64,000 nucleotides of DNA from Nonomuraea turkmeniaca (GCF_005889735.1 NZ_VCKY01000029.1:1-64000); one strand, 5' to 3'; shown: positions 51,714-60,974, numbered from the stretch's first letter. Numbers and translations are program-made. The notes: generated by a model from the letters alone, not told the origin.

Positions 51714-52046
51714 TTACTTGCTGGCTGCCTCGAACTGTTCCACAACAGTGGCAGCGATCCTGCCGCGCTCGCTAACGGGGATGTTGTGCTCCTTGGCCCA
51801 ATCCCGGATTTCCCTGGACCGCTGCCTGCTCACGGCGGTCGTGCCGGTGCGGCGACGGCGAATCTGCACACCAGAGGAACGACGGGCGTGCTTCACGAAT
51901 GGGGTAAGAACTTCCCGCAGCTTCTTCGCCTTGTCGCTGGCCAGGTCGATCTCGTAAGTGGCTCCGTCGATCGCGAAGGACACAGTCTCGTCGGCCTCGC
52001 CGCCGTCAATGTCGTCGATCAGGATCTCTCGAATCTGCTTAGCCAT
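51714..52046 (-). CDS. lsr2: Lsr2 family nucleoid-associated protein
   Basis: A 110-residue Lsr2. The N-terminal dimerisation domain (MAKQIREILIDDIDGGEADETVSFAIDG...) is followed by a basic linker (RRSSGVQIRRRRTG) and the C-terminal AT-hook-like domain IRDWAKEHNIPVSERGRI. Lsr2 silences AT-rich and horizontally acquired DNA in actinobacteria. GGAGAA lies 6 bases before ATG 52046. A copy inside an accessory region is often an element-borne paralogue. The upstream 140 bases are relatively AT-rich for this window. Confidence 0.93.
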   Translation of the reverse strand: MAKQIREILIDDIDGGEADETVSFAIDGATYEIDLASDKAKKLREVLTPFVKHARRSSGVQIRRRRTGTTAVSRQRSREIRDWAKEHNIPVSERGRIAATVVEQFEAASK

Positions 52047-52193
52047 TGGTGTTCTCCGCTTAACCATGTGCATCTCGGACTTTCTAAGCCCAAACCTAGT
52101 GGTCAGCATTCATATAGGCAAAACGCTTGTCGAATTTATGACATCACAACTTGGTTAAGTCGTCTCAATTGCGCGCGATGTACCCTGCCACGC

Positions 52194-52619
52194 ATGCGAT
52201 CCATCGCTCTGACTGCTCTCGTGGCCGCGCTCGCCTGGACCGTTGCAGGATGCAGCTCGTCGGCCACCCCACCGCCGGCCCAGGCTGACGCAGCCGCACA
52301 ACAATCGACCGCCGCCTATGACTTAGCACGTCAGCTCGTCGCGGCCGGATTCCGGTGCGACCGATCCGAACCGGACGGAGACGGCGTGCTCGACGCGGCC
52401 CAGTGCGAACTCCTCGGCGCGCATTTCTACATCACGGCCTACGCCGACCACGCGGCAGCCCGAGCGGCGGCCGAGCGCCTATACGACAAGCGCCGCAGGG
52501 ACAGCAAGACTCCTTACCTGCTCACGCAGGACACCTGGGTCGTAGACGCTTCGCAGGACCGCAACAACGGCGTCGGCATCCTGCGCATGTTCCCCGGCGC
52601 AACGGAGATCGCACCCTGA
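52194..52619 (+). CDS. Small putative lipoprotein
   Basis: A 141-residue precursor with a lipoprotein signal (MRSIALTALVAALAWTVAGC, lipobox VAGC, Cys20), then a Pro/Ala/Ser linker and a small domain with two further cysteines (FRCDRSEPDGDG, AQCELLGAHFYITAYAD). The domain looks like an extracellular or peptidoglycan-side module of unknown function. It diverges from lsr2. Confidence 0.7.
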   Translation: MRSIALTALVAALAWTVAGCSSSATPPPAQADAAAQQSTAAYDLARQLVAAGFRCDRSEPDGDGVLDAAQCELLGAHFYITAYADHAAARAAAERLYDKRRRDSKTPYLLTQDTWVVDASQDRNNGVGILRMFPGATEIAP

Positions 52620-52678
52620 TATGGATCCCAGATTGCACCGTCAACGGCTGGGAGGGGGAACGACGGCGATGACGACTT

Positions 52679-52918
52679 CTACCGGTAGGCGGCGGCCTGG
52701 AGGGTGTACAAATCGGCGTACAGGCCGCCCAGCGCCATCAGCGCAGCGTGACTGCCCTGTTCCGTGAACTTGCTGTGGTCGAGGACGTAAATGCGGTCGG
52801 CGTAACGGACGCTCGCCAGCCGGTGCGTGATCAGCAGCACGGTGCGGTCGTCGGCGTGGTGCCGGATGCCCTCGAACGTGGCGTGCTCGGCGCGGGCATC
52901 CAGCTCCGCGGTCGAGGA
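52679..52918 (-). pseudogene. C-terminal fragment of an ABC exporter
   Basis: About 79 codons on the minus strand read ELDARAEHATFEGIRHHADD, then TVLLITHRLASVRYADRIYV, and end LYTLQAAAYR with a stop. They align almost residue for residue with the end of the intact exporter at 56020-57888. Everything before the post-Walker-B region is missing, with no start codon or ribosome site, so this is a duplicated and truncated copy. Sequence beyond 52918 is unrelated. Confidence 0.85.
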
Positions 52919-52974
52919 GTTCGCCGGGCTGCTCGTCCAGGCTGCGTTGCCGCCCGGCCAGTAGGGTCGGGGCC

Positions 52975-53532
52975 ATGTACCCGGTGATGCTGTCCTCTTC
53001 CCGGCTCGCCCTGCGGGAGTTCACCTCGGCCGACGTGGAGCCGTTGCTGGCCATCTACGGCGACCCGAAGGTGACCGAGCACATGAGTTTCGAGCCGCGC
53101 TCGCGCGAGCAAGTCGAGACCACCATCACCGGCGTGACCACTGCGGTCCGCGCTGAGCCCCGGACCGAATACTCCCTCGCCGCGGTGTTGCCGGACGACG
53201 AGCTGGTGGCGTACGCCAGGCTAGCGATCGACGTCGGTCACCCGCTGCAGAACAGCGCACAGCTCGGCTTCGCGTTGCGCGCCGACCGATGGCGGCAAGG
53301 GCTCGGCACTGAGGGGGTACGGCTGCTGCTGCGACTCGGGTTCGAGCATCTCGGCGTCTACCGCATCTGGGGGGCACGGAGCCCCGTGAACGAGGCGTCG
53401 GCCGCGGTGATGACCAAGGTGGGCATGGTGGAGGAAGGCATGATCAGGGGGCATCTGAAGCTTTCCGCGGGGTGGAGGGATTCCGTCGTTCACTCGATCT
53501 TGGCTCCGGAGTGGGATGCCCGTCAGGGTTGA
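52975..53532 (+). CDS. GNAT-family N-acetyltransferase (RimJ/RimL-like)
   Basis: A 185-residue acetyltransferase. The opening LSSSRLALREFTSADVEPLLAIYGDPKVTEHM is typical of RimJ/RimL relatives, and the acetyl-CoA loop is RADRWRQGLGTEGVRLLLRLGFEHLG. It would acetylate a ribosomal N-terminus, an amino acid or an antibiotic; the specificity is unknown. ATG 52975 or 52987. Confidence 0.83.
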   Translation: MYPVMLSSSRLALREFTSADVEPLLAIYGDPKVTEHMSFEPRSREQVETTITGVTTAVRAEPRTEYSLAAVLPDDELVAYARLAIDVGHPLQNSAQLGFALRADRWRQGLGTEGVRLLLRLGFEHLGVYRIWGARSPVNEASAAVMTKVGMVEEGMIRGHLKLSAGWRDSVVHSILAPEWDARQG

Positions 53533-53595
53533 TCGGGCAAGCTGCGACAGAGGCCGCCGCGCGTCGTGCGCGGCTGTGTTGCCAGGGTTCCTAAG

Positions 53596-53996
53596 CAGGC
53601 TGCTGGGCCGTGTTCAGGACGTTGTCGAGCGGCACGGTGGAAGTCGTCCATGCGGGTCGTCACTGGTTCACCGTGGCGCGCTGGCGCAGCCGCGAGCTCG
53701 GCGCCATCCGCACCGGCCCAGTCCACCACGCCTTCGCCACCGTGCCCCGCCATCTGTTCATCACCGGCTTCTACACCGGCGGCGACGCCTACACCCGCCT
53801 CGGCGACGACCTGCTCGACCAGATCTACTCCGATGTCGCGCTCATGACGCACTGGCCAGCGACGCGGCCGGACGCCCTCCTCGGCCTCGATGCCGCGCGT
53901 GGTGGCTCGCATGCTGGAGGCCCTCGACCTGCGGCCGGGCCTGCGCGTTTTGGAGATCGGCGCCGGGACCGGCTACAACGCGGCGCCGCAGAGATC
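53596..53996 (+). pseudogene. Truncated, frameshifted PCMT-like methyltransferase
   Basis: A frame from about 53610 encodes a methyltransferase-like N-terminus ([27 protein letters not shown]). Near 53885 the similarity jumps to another frame that encodes [20 protein letters not shown], then [12 protein letters not shown], the canonical motif I. It breaks off right after motif I, near 53985. One frameshift plus loss of the catalytic C-terminal part marks a dead gene related to the three intact PCMT-like copies. Confidence 0.75.
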
Positions 53997-54105
53997 AAGG
54001 CCCATCTGAACGCGAGCGGCGGCGCCCGCCGGACGCGCGAGCCGCCGCGGACCTTTCACGTAGTTGCGTGACCCCGGGCGGTCACTATCGTGAAGGGCCA
54101 TGCCC

Positions 54106-54618
54106 ATGAAGCGAATCGCCGTCATCGGATGCGTCGGCAGCGGCAAGTCTCACCTCGCCCGCGAACTGGGCAAGGTGCTCCACGCGCCGGTGACCCACCT
54201 CGACGCCCTCTACTACGACGAGGAGTGGAACCCGCAGCCGCAGCCGGCGTTCGAGGCGCTTCAGGAAGAACTGGTATCAGGCGACCGCTGGATTCTGGAT
54301 GGCAACTACAACGCCACCCTGTCGATTCGGTTGAAGGCCTGTGACACGGTGATCCTCATGGACGTGCCCACGTGGGCAGCGCTGTGGGGCCTGGTGTCCC
54401 GCCAGGTCAAGCACGGCAGCGGGCAGGACCAGACCAGCGGCATCTACAACCGCATCCATTGGGGTGTTCTCCGGTACGCGGCCACCTACCGGCGCAAGAT
54501 GCGTCCCGAAGTGCTCGCCAAGATCGAACAGCACGCCGGCCATGCCGAGATCATCCTCCTGCGCGGACGGCGCCGTACCCGCCGCTGGCTGGAGCAGGTG
54601 GCCGGCCGCCAGCGATAG
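54106..54618 (+). CDS. FlaR/topology-modulation-type P-loop kinase
   Basis: About 170 residues. Walker A is IGCVGSGKSHLARELG at the N-terminus, followed by THLDALYYDEEWNPQP and WILDGNYNATLSIRL, as in proteins annotated topology modulation protein or adenylate-kinase-like. ATG 54106 is better spaced from GAAGGG than ATG 54100. The substrate of this family is not established. Confidence 0.8.
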   Translation: MKRIAVIGCVGSGKSHLARELGKVLHAPVTHLDALYYDEEWNPQPQPAFEALQEELVSGDRWILDGNYNATLSIRLKACDTVILMDVPTWAALWGLVSRQVKHGSGQDQTSGIYNRIHWGVLRYAATYRRKMRPEVLAKIEQHAGHAEIILLRGRRRTRRWLEQVAGRQR

Positions 54619-54625
54619 AGAGGGC

Positions 54626-55300
54626 TCAGAACAGCCTGGTCTGCGCTTCCCCGGGCGCGGCGACTCCCCTGGCAGCCAGCCCGCCGGAGCGGTCAAGATC
54701 ATGTAGTGCCTTCCAGTGGCCGGCGAGTGCCCCCTCAGCAAGCAGCCGCTGGAACACTTGGACCGTGACCAGCACGTCCGACATGGCCCGATGGCGGCGA
54801 ACAGGCGGAGTCAGCCGCAGATGCCGCACCAGATGATCCAGCCGATGAGAGGACAGCTCCGGATACACCACCCGGGCCAGCCGCACCGTGTCCAGGAGCG
54901 GGACAGCGGCCAAGGCGGGACAGTGCCGCCGCTGGCCGGCGATGAGCCCCGCCTCGGTCGGAGCGTGATGGGCGACCAGCCGGTACGGCGGAGCCGTCAG
55001 CCGGGCATCCAGGGCGGCCATGACTTGTTCGGGCGCCGCCGCATTGGCGAGCATCGCCGTGGTGATGCCCGTCTGGGCGGAGAAGCGGCTCGTGACGGGG
55101 ACGTCCTCGGGCGGCGCCATCAGCGAGTCGAACCGCCACAACTCAACCAGGCCAGAGGAAGCCACCCGCACGGCGCATGCGGCCACCTCTACCGGTACCG
55201 GGGATCGCCCTTTCGGGGTCAGCCCTTCGAAGTCGATGACGAGGTAGGTGTGACGGGCGAAGTCCGCGTCGACTTCCAGGGACGGTCCGGCGTTGTACAT
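54626..55300 (-). CDS. DnaQ-like 3'-5' exonuclease
   Basis: A 224-residue DEDDh-type nuclease. Exo I is VIDFEGLTPKG (Asp23, Glu25), Exo II AHHAPTEAGLIAG, where Glu replaces the usual Asp, and Exo III HRAMSDVLVTVQVF with the His and Asp pair. ATG 55300 overlaps the stop of the transglutaminase-like gene by one base (TGATG), so the two proteins are co-translated. A second, decayed copy lies at 46870-47073. Confidence 0.83.
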   Translation of the reverse strand: MYNAGPSLEVDADFARHTYLVIDFEGLTPKGRSPVPVEVAACAVRVASSGLVELWRFDSLMAPPEDVPVTSRFSAQTGITTAMLANAAAPEQVMAALDARLTAPPYRLVAHHAPTEAGLIAGQRRHCPALAAVPLLDTVRLARVVYPELSSHRLDHLVRHLRLTPPVRRHRAMSDVLVTVQVFQRLLAEGALAGHWKALHDLDRSGGLAARGVAAPGEAQTRLF

Positions 55301-55839
55301 CAGCGGCTACCAGGCCAGGCACGCTCGGTTTGGGCCCGAACGGCTCGCAGCCAGCGGTTGAACGCCTTCTGGTAACCATCGCCGCCTGCATCGTCGAGTT
55401 CGTCGACATCAGCGTTCGGTCGCGGTTCAGGCCCGTCGCCGGGTCTCCACAACGGACCCTTCGGCTCATACGCGGGCACCGTATCGGTGCGGCCGTCCCA
55501 TTCCGCCACCACCAGGCCAGCTGAGGCCAGGCCCGGATCGTGCGTGGCATCGACCAGTCTCCACCGGCACTCGATGAGCACTTCGGCCGCGGTGTGCACG
55601 TCTTCGCGGGAGATCAGCGACCACACCTCCGCCGGCTGGTCGGGCAGGTGGTACAGCCACCGGACCCGCCGGGCCTGATAGCCGAGCGCGCGAAAGCCGC
55701 TGATCAGATAGGCCGATTTCGCCAGGCAGTCGCCGCGGCCAACCGACATCAACGCCTCCGCGTCGTGGGCGCCGTCGGTGGCATACGGCACATTCCGTAC
55801 GGTCAGGAACAAGGCGATCCGCTCAGCGCGCGCATCCAC
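55300..55839 (-). CDS. Transglutaminase-like cysteine protease-fold protein (copy B)
   Basis: A 179-residue protein with the same triad as copy A: Cys38 (GRGDCLAK), His82 (DVHTAAEV) and Asp97 (VDATHD). It is coupled directly to an intact exonuclease gene, unlike copy A. The tight pairing suggests joint action, for example a protease that processes or releases a nuclease partner; this is inference. Start GTG 55839. Confidence 0.84.
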   Translation of the reverse strand: MDARAERIALFLTVRNVPYATDGAHDAEALMSVGRGDCLAKSAYLISGFRALGYQARRVRWLYHLPDQPAEVWSLISREDVHTAAEVLIECRWRLVDATHDPGLASAGLVVAEWDGRTDTVPAYEPKGPLWRPGDGPEPRPNADVDELDDAGGDGYQKAFNRWLRAVRAQTERAWPGSR

Positions 55840-56019
55840 GCGACGACCGTACCCGCATGACCGCGTTCACGTACGGGAGCTCACCAGATGGCGGCACTCG
55901 GTTGTGGCCGTCCAACGCGCGCGGCCGACCTGCCTCGCGCGAGCCTGGGAGCCGAGCACTTGGCACGGCTCCCAGGGCGCACCATCAGGGGCTGGAGAGG
56001 TGACCGCGGTGACGGCTCC

Positions 56020-57888
56020 TTACCGGTAGGCAGCAGCCTGAAGGGTGTACAGATCGGCGTACAGGCCGTCCAGAGCCATCAGGGCCGAATGGCTGCCCTG
56101 CTCGATGATCTTGCCGTGTTCGAGAACGTAGATCCGGTCGGCGTAGCGGACGCTCGCCAGCCGATGCGTGATCAGCAGCACGGTACGGTCACCGGCATGA
56201 TGACGGATGCCCTCGAAGGCGGCGTGCTCGGCGCGGGCATCCAGCGCCGCGGTCGGTTCGTCGCAGATGAGCAGGTCGGCCTCGCGATGCACACCGCGAG
56301 CCACGGCGATGCGCTGCCACTGGCCACCGGACAACTCGTGGCCGTCCTTGAACCGGCGATCCAGCAGCGTACGGTACCCGTGCGGAAGATCGGCGATGAC
56401 GTCGTCGGCGCCGGCCACGGCAGCGGCGGCATGCAGGACGGCCTCTCCCCTGTCGGCGCCCATGGTGATGTTGTAGCGGGCCGTCAGCGGCCAGCGGGTG
56501 TGGTCTTGGGCGATGACGGCGATGCGGCGTCGGGCGGCGTCGGGGTCCACGTCCGCGAGATCGACGTCATCCCATAGGACGGTGCCGCTGTCCGGCGCGT
56601 ACAGGCCGGCGAGAATCTTGGCCAGGGTGCTCTTGCCGGAGCCGTTCTCGCCGACGAACGCGATGACCTCGCCACGCCCAATCTCCAGGGACACGTCGCA
56701 CAGCGCTGGAGTGTCGGAGCCGGGATAGGTGAAGGTGACATTGCCGGCGGTGATCCGCCCGAAGCCGGCCAGAGCGGCGGCAGGGCGGGCACCAGGCAGG
56801 CGCCGTTCGTCGGAGCAGAAGGTGAGGAACCCGGTGAAATCGGTGAAGTACAAGCCTTCTTCGTAGAGTTGGTTGGTCGCGTACATGAGGTTCGCCAGCG
56901 ACGTTTGGGCCGACTTGATCGCCAGCACGGCGGTGCCGGCGACGGCCAGCGGGATCGCCGCCACCGCGAGCAGGACACCAAGGGCGATGTAGACCAGCGC
57001 GGCACCGACCCCGCCCAGTGCCTCGCCGATCAGCCGGGTGATCGCCTGCCGTCGGGCGAGCCCCAGCCTGACGTCCTGCTCGGCCGTGGCCACCGCGTCA
57101 TACATGCGCAGCAGGAAGCCCCGCATGGTGAACGCGCGGACCTCGGCGGCGGCCTCGCGTTCGGCGAGCAGCTTGCCGATGATCCACTTGCGGCGGCGAG
57201 CCGGAATGAGGGCGTACTCGGTGGTGTAGCGCATGCGGGCACTGCGGACGGCGGCCCACGCGTCCGGCACCACCGCGAGCACAAGAAGCGGCAGCAGAGC
57301 GGGATGAAGCACGCCGAGGACACCGGCCACGGCCGTCAGGCCGACGGCGGCGGTGAGCACGTCGATCGCGGAGGCGACCACGGTCGAGGCGACGTACATA
57401 CCGCGTGAGGTGGCGCGCTCCAGGGCGTCGTGGAAGTCCGGGTCATCGAAGGAGACGAGCGTGACCCGGCTGGTGAGGCCGTAGAGATTCTCCTCGGTCA
57501 GGCGGGCGATCTGCGGGTTGAGCCGGGACTGCGCCCATCCGGCCCCCGCCTGTACCGTGGCGCGCAGGGCCGCCGCGGCAGCGACGAGAGCGAGGCTGGG
57601 CAGCGCGGCCACCACGCGATCGATGGTCGGCCCGGTGGTGAAGAGCGCGGTGAGCACGCCGGTGGTGGCCAGCAGCCCGAAGGCGGTGAAGACGCCGCCG
57701 AGCACGTTGAGGATGATCGCGTACAGGGTGTCGCGAGGGCTGGCCTGCCAGGCCACGCCCATCGCCTGGCGCACGAGCGATGGTAGGCGTCTGGCGATCG
57801 TGCGGAAGCGGACTTCGGCCATCTTGTCGGCGTGGCCGTACCAGTCGGAGATCGTGATCTCACCCAGTTCTAGGGACTCTTCTGCCAT
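56020..57888 (-). CDS. ABC exporter, fused membrane and ATPase domains
   Basis: A 622-residue half-transporter. The membrane domain (about 40-330) shows several hydrophobic helices (LYAIILNVLGGVFTAFGLLA..., AALVYIALGVLLAVAAIPLAV). The nucleotide-binding domain has Walker A GENGSGKST near 411, Q-loop IAQDHTRWP, signature ELSGGQW near 517, Walker B LLICDEPTAALD near 541 and the H-loop His in ITHRLASV. It probably exports a peptide, lipid or small product as a homodimer. ATG 57888 is preferred; a GTG at 57912 is in frame. Partial copies of its 3' end lie at 52679 and possibly 47710. Confidence 0.88.
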   Translation of the reverse strand: MAEESLELGEITISDWYGHADKMAEVRFRTIARRLPSLVRQAMGVAWQASPRDTLYAIILNVLGGVFTAFGLLATTGVLTALFTTGPTIDRVVAALPSLALVAAAAALRATVQAGAGWAQSRLNPQIARLTEENLYGLTSRVTLVSFDDPDFHDALERATSRGMYVASTVVASAIDVLTAAVGLTAVAGVLGVLHPALLPLLVLAVVPDAWAAVRSARMRYTTEYALIPARRRKWIIGKLLAEREAAAEVRAFTMRGFLLRMYDAVATAEQDVRLGLARRQAITRLIGEALGGVGAALVYIALGVLLAVAAIPLAVAGTAVLAIKSAQTSLANLMYATNQLYEEGLYFTDFTGFLTFCSDERRLPGARPAAALAGFGRITAGNVTFTYPGSDTPALCDVSLEIGRGEVIAFVGENGSGKSTLAKILAGLYAPDSGTVLWDDVDLADVDPDAARRRIAVIAQDHTRWPLTARYNITMGADRGEAVLHAAAAVAGADDVIADLPHGYRTLLDRRFKDGHELSGGQWQRIAVARGVHREADLLICDEPTAALDARAEHAAFEGIRHHAGDRTVLLITHRLASVRYADRIYVLEHGKIIEQGSHSALMALDGLYADLYTLQAAAYR

Positions 57889-58532
57889 AACGGGGAGTGT
57901 GACGGCGATCACTGACAGTTTCGCTGTCGGGGCCTTCAGCTACGGGTGGGAAGCACAGCGGCAGCCGGACGCAAGGAGCGAGAGTTCCGGGCCAACGCTC
58001 GCCCCGCCAAGATTCTTTCGGGCCTTTCGGGACCTTCTTACGCGCACGCGCGTATCGCGCAGCAAGCCCACGCGGATCTGCCCCCACACCACCCAGCTCT
58101 TCGCTGGACCGGGGCTGGCCGGCGGCGCAAAGACGCCAGCACGGCCGCCATGGCGCCAGCGGCGGCCAACAACTGCCTCGCCCACGTCTCCGCGCTGTTC
58201 TCCAGGATTGCCGCGCACGCCCCAGCCGCCCTGCTGCCGGGCGGCCCCCCAAGCGAGTCGAGCCGCTGCGCCTGCATGCCTCTGAGGTCCGCGCGGCCGG
58301 CCCAGGTGCGCACGGTCAAAAACGTGCTCGACCGGCTGGCTTCGCGTCGATGCGTTCGGTGCTCGGCCCAGGTGCGTGACGCGAGCGACGTCGATGACCT
58401 CCAGCATCGGGCTCGGCAACGCGAGGCCGGTCCGCACCATCTGCACGCCCAGGGCGGCGTCCTCCGCTGCTGCCGGAACTGCCCCGCGCGTCGGTGCGGC
58501 TGACCGGCGTCAGCCGTCTAGCATGAACAGGC
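57889..58532. other. 644-base region, no supported gene
   Basis: Between the divergent exporter and zinc-ribbon genes. Several overlapping minus-strand frames exist (57860-58252, 57940-58446, 58038-58319), none with a good start or a recognisable domain. The stretch MVRTGLALPSPMLEVIDVARVTHLGRA, split here over two frames, might be a decayed gene, but I cannot name it. Confidence 0.4.
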
Positions 58533-59180
58533 ATGCCCGTTGATTCTGCCCTCACTGACCTGCAAGGCGTGAATGCCGCCCAAGTAAGCGGGGCGATCGC
58601 TAACCTCGAGCAGCTCATTCTCAGCCTCGCCCCGGACGATCCCGAGCTGCCCGGCCTGCGCATCCAGTTTCATCACGTGATGGGCATCATGCTGTGGACC
58701 GAACGCGCTCCCAGCGAGAACGCTTCCACCTCTCGTAAAGGCATCCCGGCTCACGACGGCCAAGGCGAGCACGGTGCGTGGTGCCCAGTGTGCGCGGGGC
58801 CGCTCCGGCAAACTCGTACGGGCCGTCCAGCTCACTACTGCACCACGATCTGCCGCCAGAAAGCGCATCGAGACCGGCATCGTGCGGGGCGCATCGCCGC
58901 ACGTCTGACGCGTGAGCGGGAAGGCTTCAGCGACACCGTCGCACTCCTGCCGCCCCTAATCGCCCAACTGCAGGCCATCAATCAACGCGCGCAAGAGCAG
59001 CTGGCGGACCTCCGGTCCCCTGGTAAGTTCGTCGCTACGGGCTGGGAATCAGAAGTGGATGTGGTCGCGCAGCAGGCGCAGCGGCACCTGGCCAACCTCA
59101 CGGCGACCGCACGCAAGCATCGCGCCGGAGTGGAGGACCTACGGCGAGCCCGGGCCGCGGAGCAGCAGCCTGCTAGCTAG
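58533..59180 (+). CDS. Hypothetical protein with zinc-ribbon motif
   Basis: A 215-residue protein. The middle (about 82-110) holds CPVCAGPL...YCTTICRQKAHRDRHR, a four-Cys treble-clef/ribbon common in actinomycete proteins of unknown role. The N-terminus is helical, and the C-terminus (about 125-205) is a likely coiled coil (LIAQLQAINQRAQEQLADL). AACAGG precedes the ATG. Confidence 0.65.
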   Translation: MPVDSALTDLQGVNAAQVSGAIANLEQLILSLAPDDPELPGLRIQFHHVMGIMLWTERAPSENASTSRKGIPAHDGQGEHGAWCPVCAGPLRQTRTGRPAHYCTTICRQKAHRDRHRAGRIAARLTREREGFSDTVALLPPLIAQLQAINQRAQEQLADLRSPGKFVATGWESEVDVVAQQAQRHLANLTATARKHRAGVEDLRRARAAEQQPAS

Positions 59181-59342
59181 ACAGGCAAGCCACCGGAGGC
59201 TGCCTGGCAACCGAGCACCGCCACCGTCGCAGGACAGCCTCCGCTCCTCCCGACCTGTCCGGCTGTTGATCTTCATAGGCTGATCGGCTGCCTTCACGAC
59301 GTCTACCGCCCCATACTGGCGTCGACCCTGTACCGTCGTACG

Positions 59343-59882
59343 GTGCTCACCGGCTCACCGAATACGGTCTTGATCGTCGTCCGCGGCAATTCCGGGTCCG
59401 GCAAGTCCACCGTGGCCCGGACCGTGCGGGAAACGTATGGCCAGCGCGGCATGGCCGTCATCGGTCAGGACGTGGTGCGCCGCGAGATCCTGCGCGAGCT
59501 CGACAAGCCTGGCGGGGTGAACATCGGGCTGCTCGACGTGATGTGCCGCCATGCCCTGAACGCCGGCTACCACGTCGTCCTCGAAGGCATCCTCGCCCGG
59601 AGCCGCTACGGGGAGATGCTGCAGGCGCTGTTTCGCGATCACCGAGGCACAAGTCGCGCCTATTACCTGAACGTTTCCTGGGAAGAGACGCTCCGCAGAC
59701 ATGAGACACGGCCTCAGCGCACCCGGTTCGGCCCCGACGACATGCGGCAGTGGTATCTCGAGCAGGACCTTCTGGCGGACGCAGCGGAGACGATTATCGA
59801 CGAGAGCAGCCCACTGGCCGAGACCGTCGGGCTGATTCTCCAGGACGCTGGTCTTCTGGCTGGCGAGGCGACACGCCCATGA
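59343..59882 (+). CDS. P-loop kinase (zeta-toxin/chloramphenicol-phosphotransferase-like)
   Basis: A 179-residue P-loop kinase. Walker A is RGNSGSGKSTVART (15-22 core), then GQDVVRREIL near 40 and a YLNVSWEETLRRHETRP lid segment. This pattern fits AAA_33/zeta-toxin-like small-molecule kinases. No antitoxin neighbour is seen. Start GTG 59343. Confidence 0.78.
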   Translation: MLTGSPNTVLIVVRGNSGSGKSTVARTVRETYGQRGMAVIGQDVVRREILRELDKPGGVNIGLLDVMCRHALNAGYHVVLEGILARSRYGEMLQALFRDHRGTSRAYYLNVSWEETLRRHETRPQRTRFGPDDMRQWYLEQDLLADAAETIIDESSPLAETVGLILQDAGLLAGEATRP

Positions 59883-59905
59883 GCAGCCGGGCTGGCCCTG
59901 AGTGA

Positions 59906-60086
59906 AGCTGCTGGACAACAGCAGAGCGCTCAAGACGTGCCGTTGGGCTTCGCGCTTCTCCAGTCCAGCGCGATCAGAGGAGGAAAGGCATCGATCCGTT
60001 CTCGCAGATCGCGCGAGCGCACGGTCGGGATGGGCGTCAAGGTAGCGAGCTAGGACACCGCGGATCTCGTCGAGAGTGACGGTCAT
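59906..60086 (-). pseudogene. N-terminal remnant of a Nudix hydrolase gene
   Basis: On the minus strand, ATG 60086 opens MTVTLDEIRGVLARYLDAHPDR, and after a garbled stretch a KREAQRHVLSALLL segment matches the region just before the Nudix box in actinomycete Nudix proteins as I remember them. The Nudix box itself is missing and the frame runs on antisense to the kinase gene. A decayed fragment is the best reading. Confidence 0.4.
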
Positions 60087-60287
60087 GACCTCATGGAGGA
60101 TCGCCGCAATCGGCTGCCGGACATTGGCCGCCGGAGCTGTGACGATCAGCACGCCGCAGGCTGACTACAGAGGGCTGGGTAGGTGGACCGGGGGTGCTGG
60201 TCCAGGAGCAGTGGTTGGGGCTGAGAATGGGGCCATCCCGGGTCTCGGTGTGGTGAAGATGGCGAGGGTGGCTGATGTGGTTCTGGG

Positions 60288-60974
60288 ATGATCTGTGGCA
60301 TGGCGCGTGGTGATGGTGGCGGCAGGGACGGCAGGGGCGAGCCTGTATGGCGGCCGGTGAGTGACGTGGACATGATGACCGCGGTTGTGCTGGAGCAGCT
60401 GGGCGCCAACCGCGATCAGTTGCGGACCTTGGAGCCGGCGCGGCGCGCTCCGCATCTGCTGGACGACCACACCGTGGAGCGGATCAAGCAGGTATTCGGG
60501 GTGCAGCGCGATGACCTGTGGCTGTGGGTCGAGACCGGCGAGCGCTGGCAGGCCCAGGACCTGAACGCGGCTACGGCCGCGAAGGTCGACCAGTACGTGG
60601 CGGCGGTGGAGGCGTTCGCGGCGAGCAACACGGTCATCTTGGCGCTGGCCGATGAGCTGGCTGCGGGCACGATCGAGGCGACGCTGGCCAAGTCGGATCT
60701 GGAGCTGGGTGTGGAGACCTTGGTGGGCGCGCTGGCACAGCAGGCGAACCCGTTCCCGGACGAGACGCTGGTGCAGGTCCGCCACCCGCTCGTTGAGGGT
60801 GATGAGGATGAGAAATCGTGGCCGTGGCTGGCGGGGATGGTGGTGGGCATGGTCGCTCCGGGCGAGTGGGAGATCGTGGTGACCGATGACCGTCTGGTGG
60901 AGGGGCTGGACGCTGGCGGGAACCCGGTCTACCCGGTCTGCTGTCGCGCGGCCGAGGCGATCCGCCTGCGGTAG
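60288..60974 (+). CDS. Hypothetical protein
   Basis: A 228-residue acidic protein without a known domain. A helical N-terminal part includes LDDHTVERIKQVFGVQRDDLWLWVETGERW, and the C-terminal part has alternating strands (MVVGMVAPGEWEIVVTDDRLVEG). ATG 60288, 60300 or a GTG near 60360 are possible starts. It stands alone. Confidence 0.6.
   Translation: MICGMARGDGGGRDGRGEPVWRPVSDVDMMTAVVLEQLGANRDQLRTLEPARRAPHLLDDHTVERIKQVFGVQRDDLWLWVETGERWQAQDLNAATAAKVDQYVAAVEAFAASNTVILALADELAAGTIEATLAKSDLELGVETLVGALAQQANPFPDETLVQVRHPLVEGDEDEKSWPWLAGMVVGMVAPGEWEIVVTDDRLVEGLDAGGNPVYPVCCRAAEAIRLR

Noticed and set aside
57940-58446. Minus-strand frames upstream of the ABC exporter
   Set aside because: Overlapping frames of similar length with no consistent codon pattern, start signal or domain.
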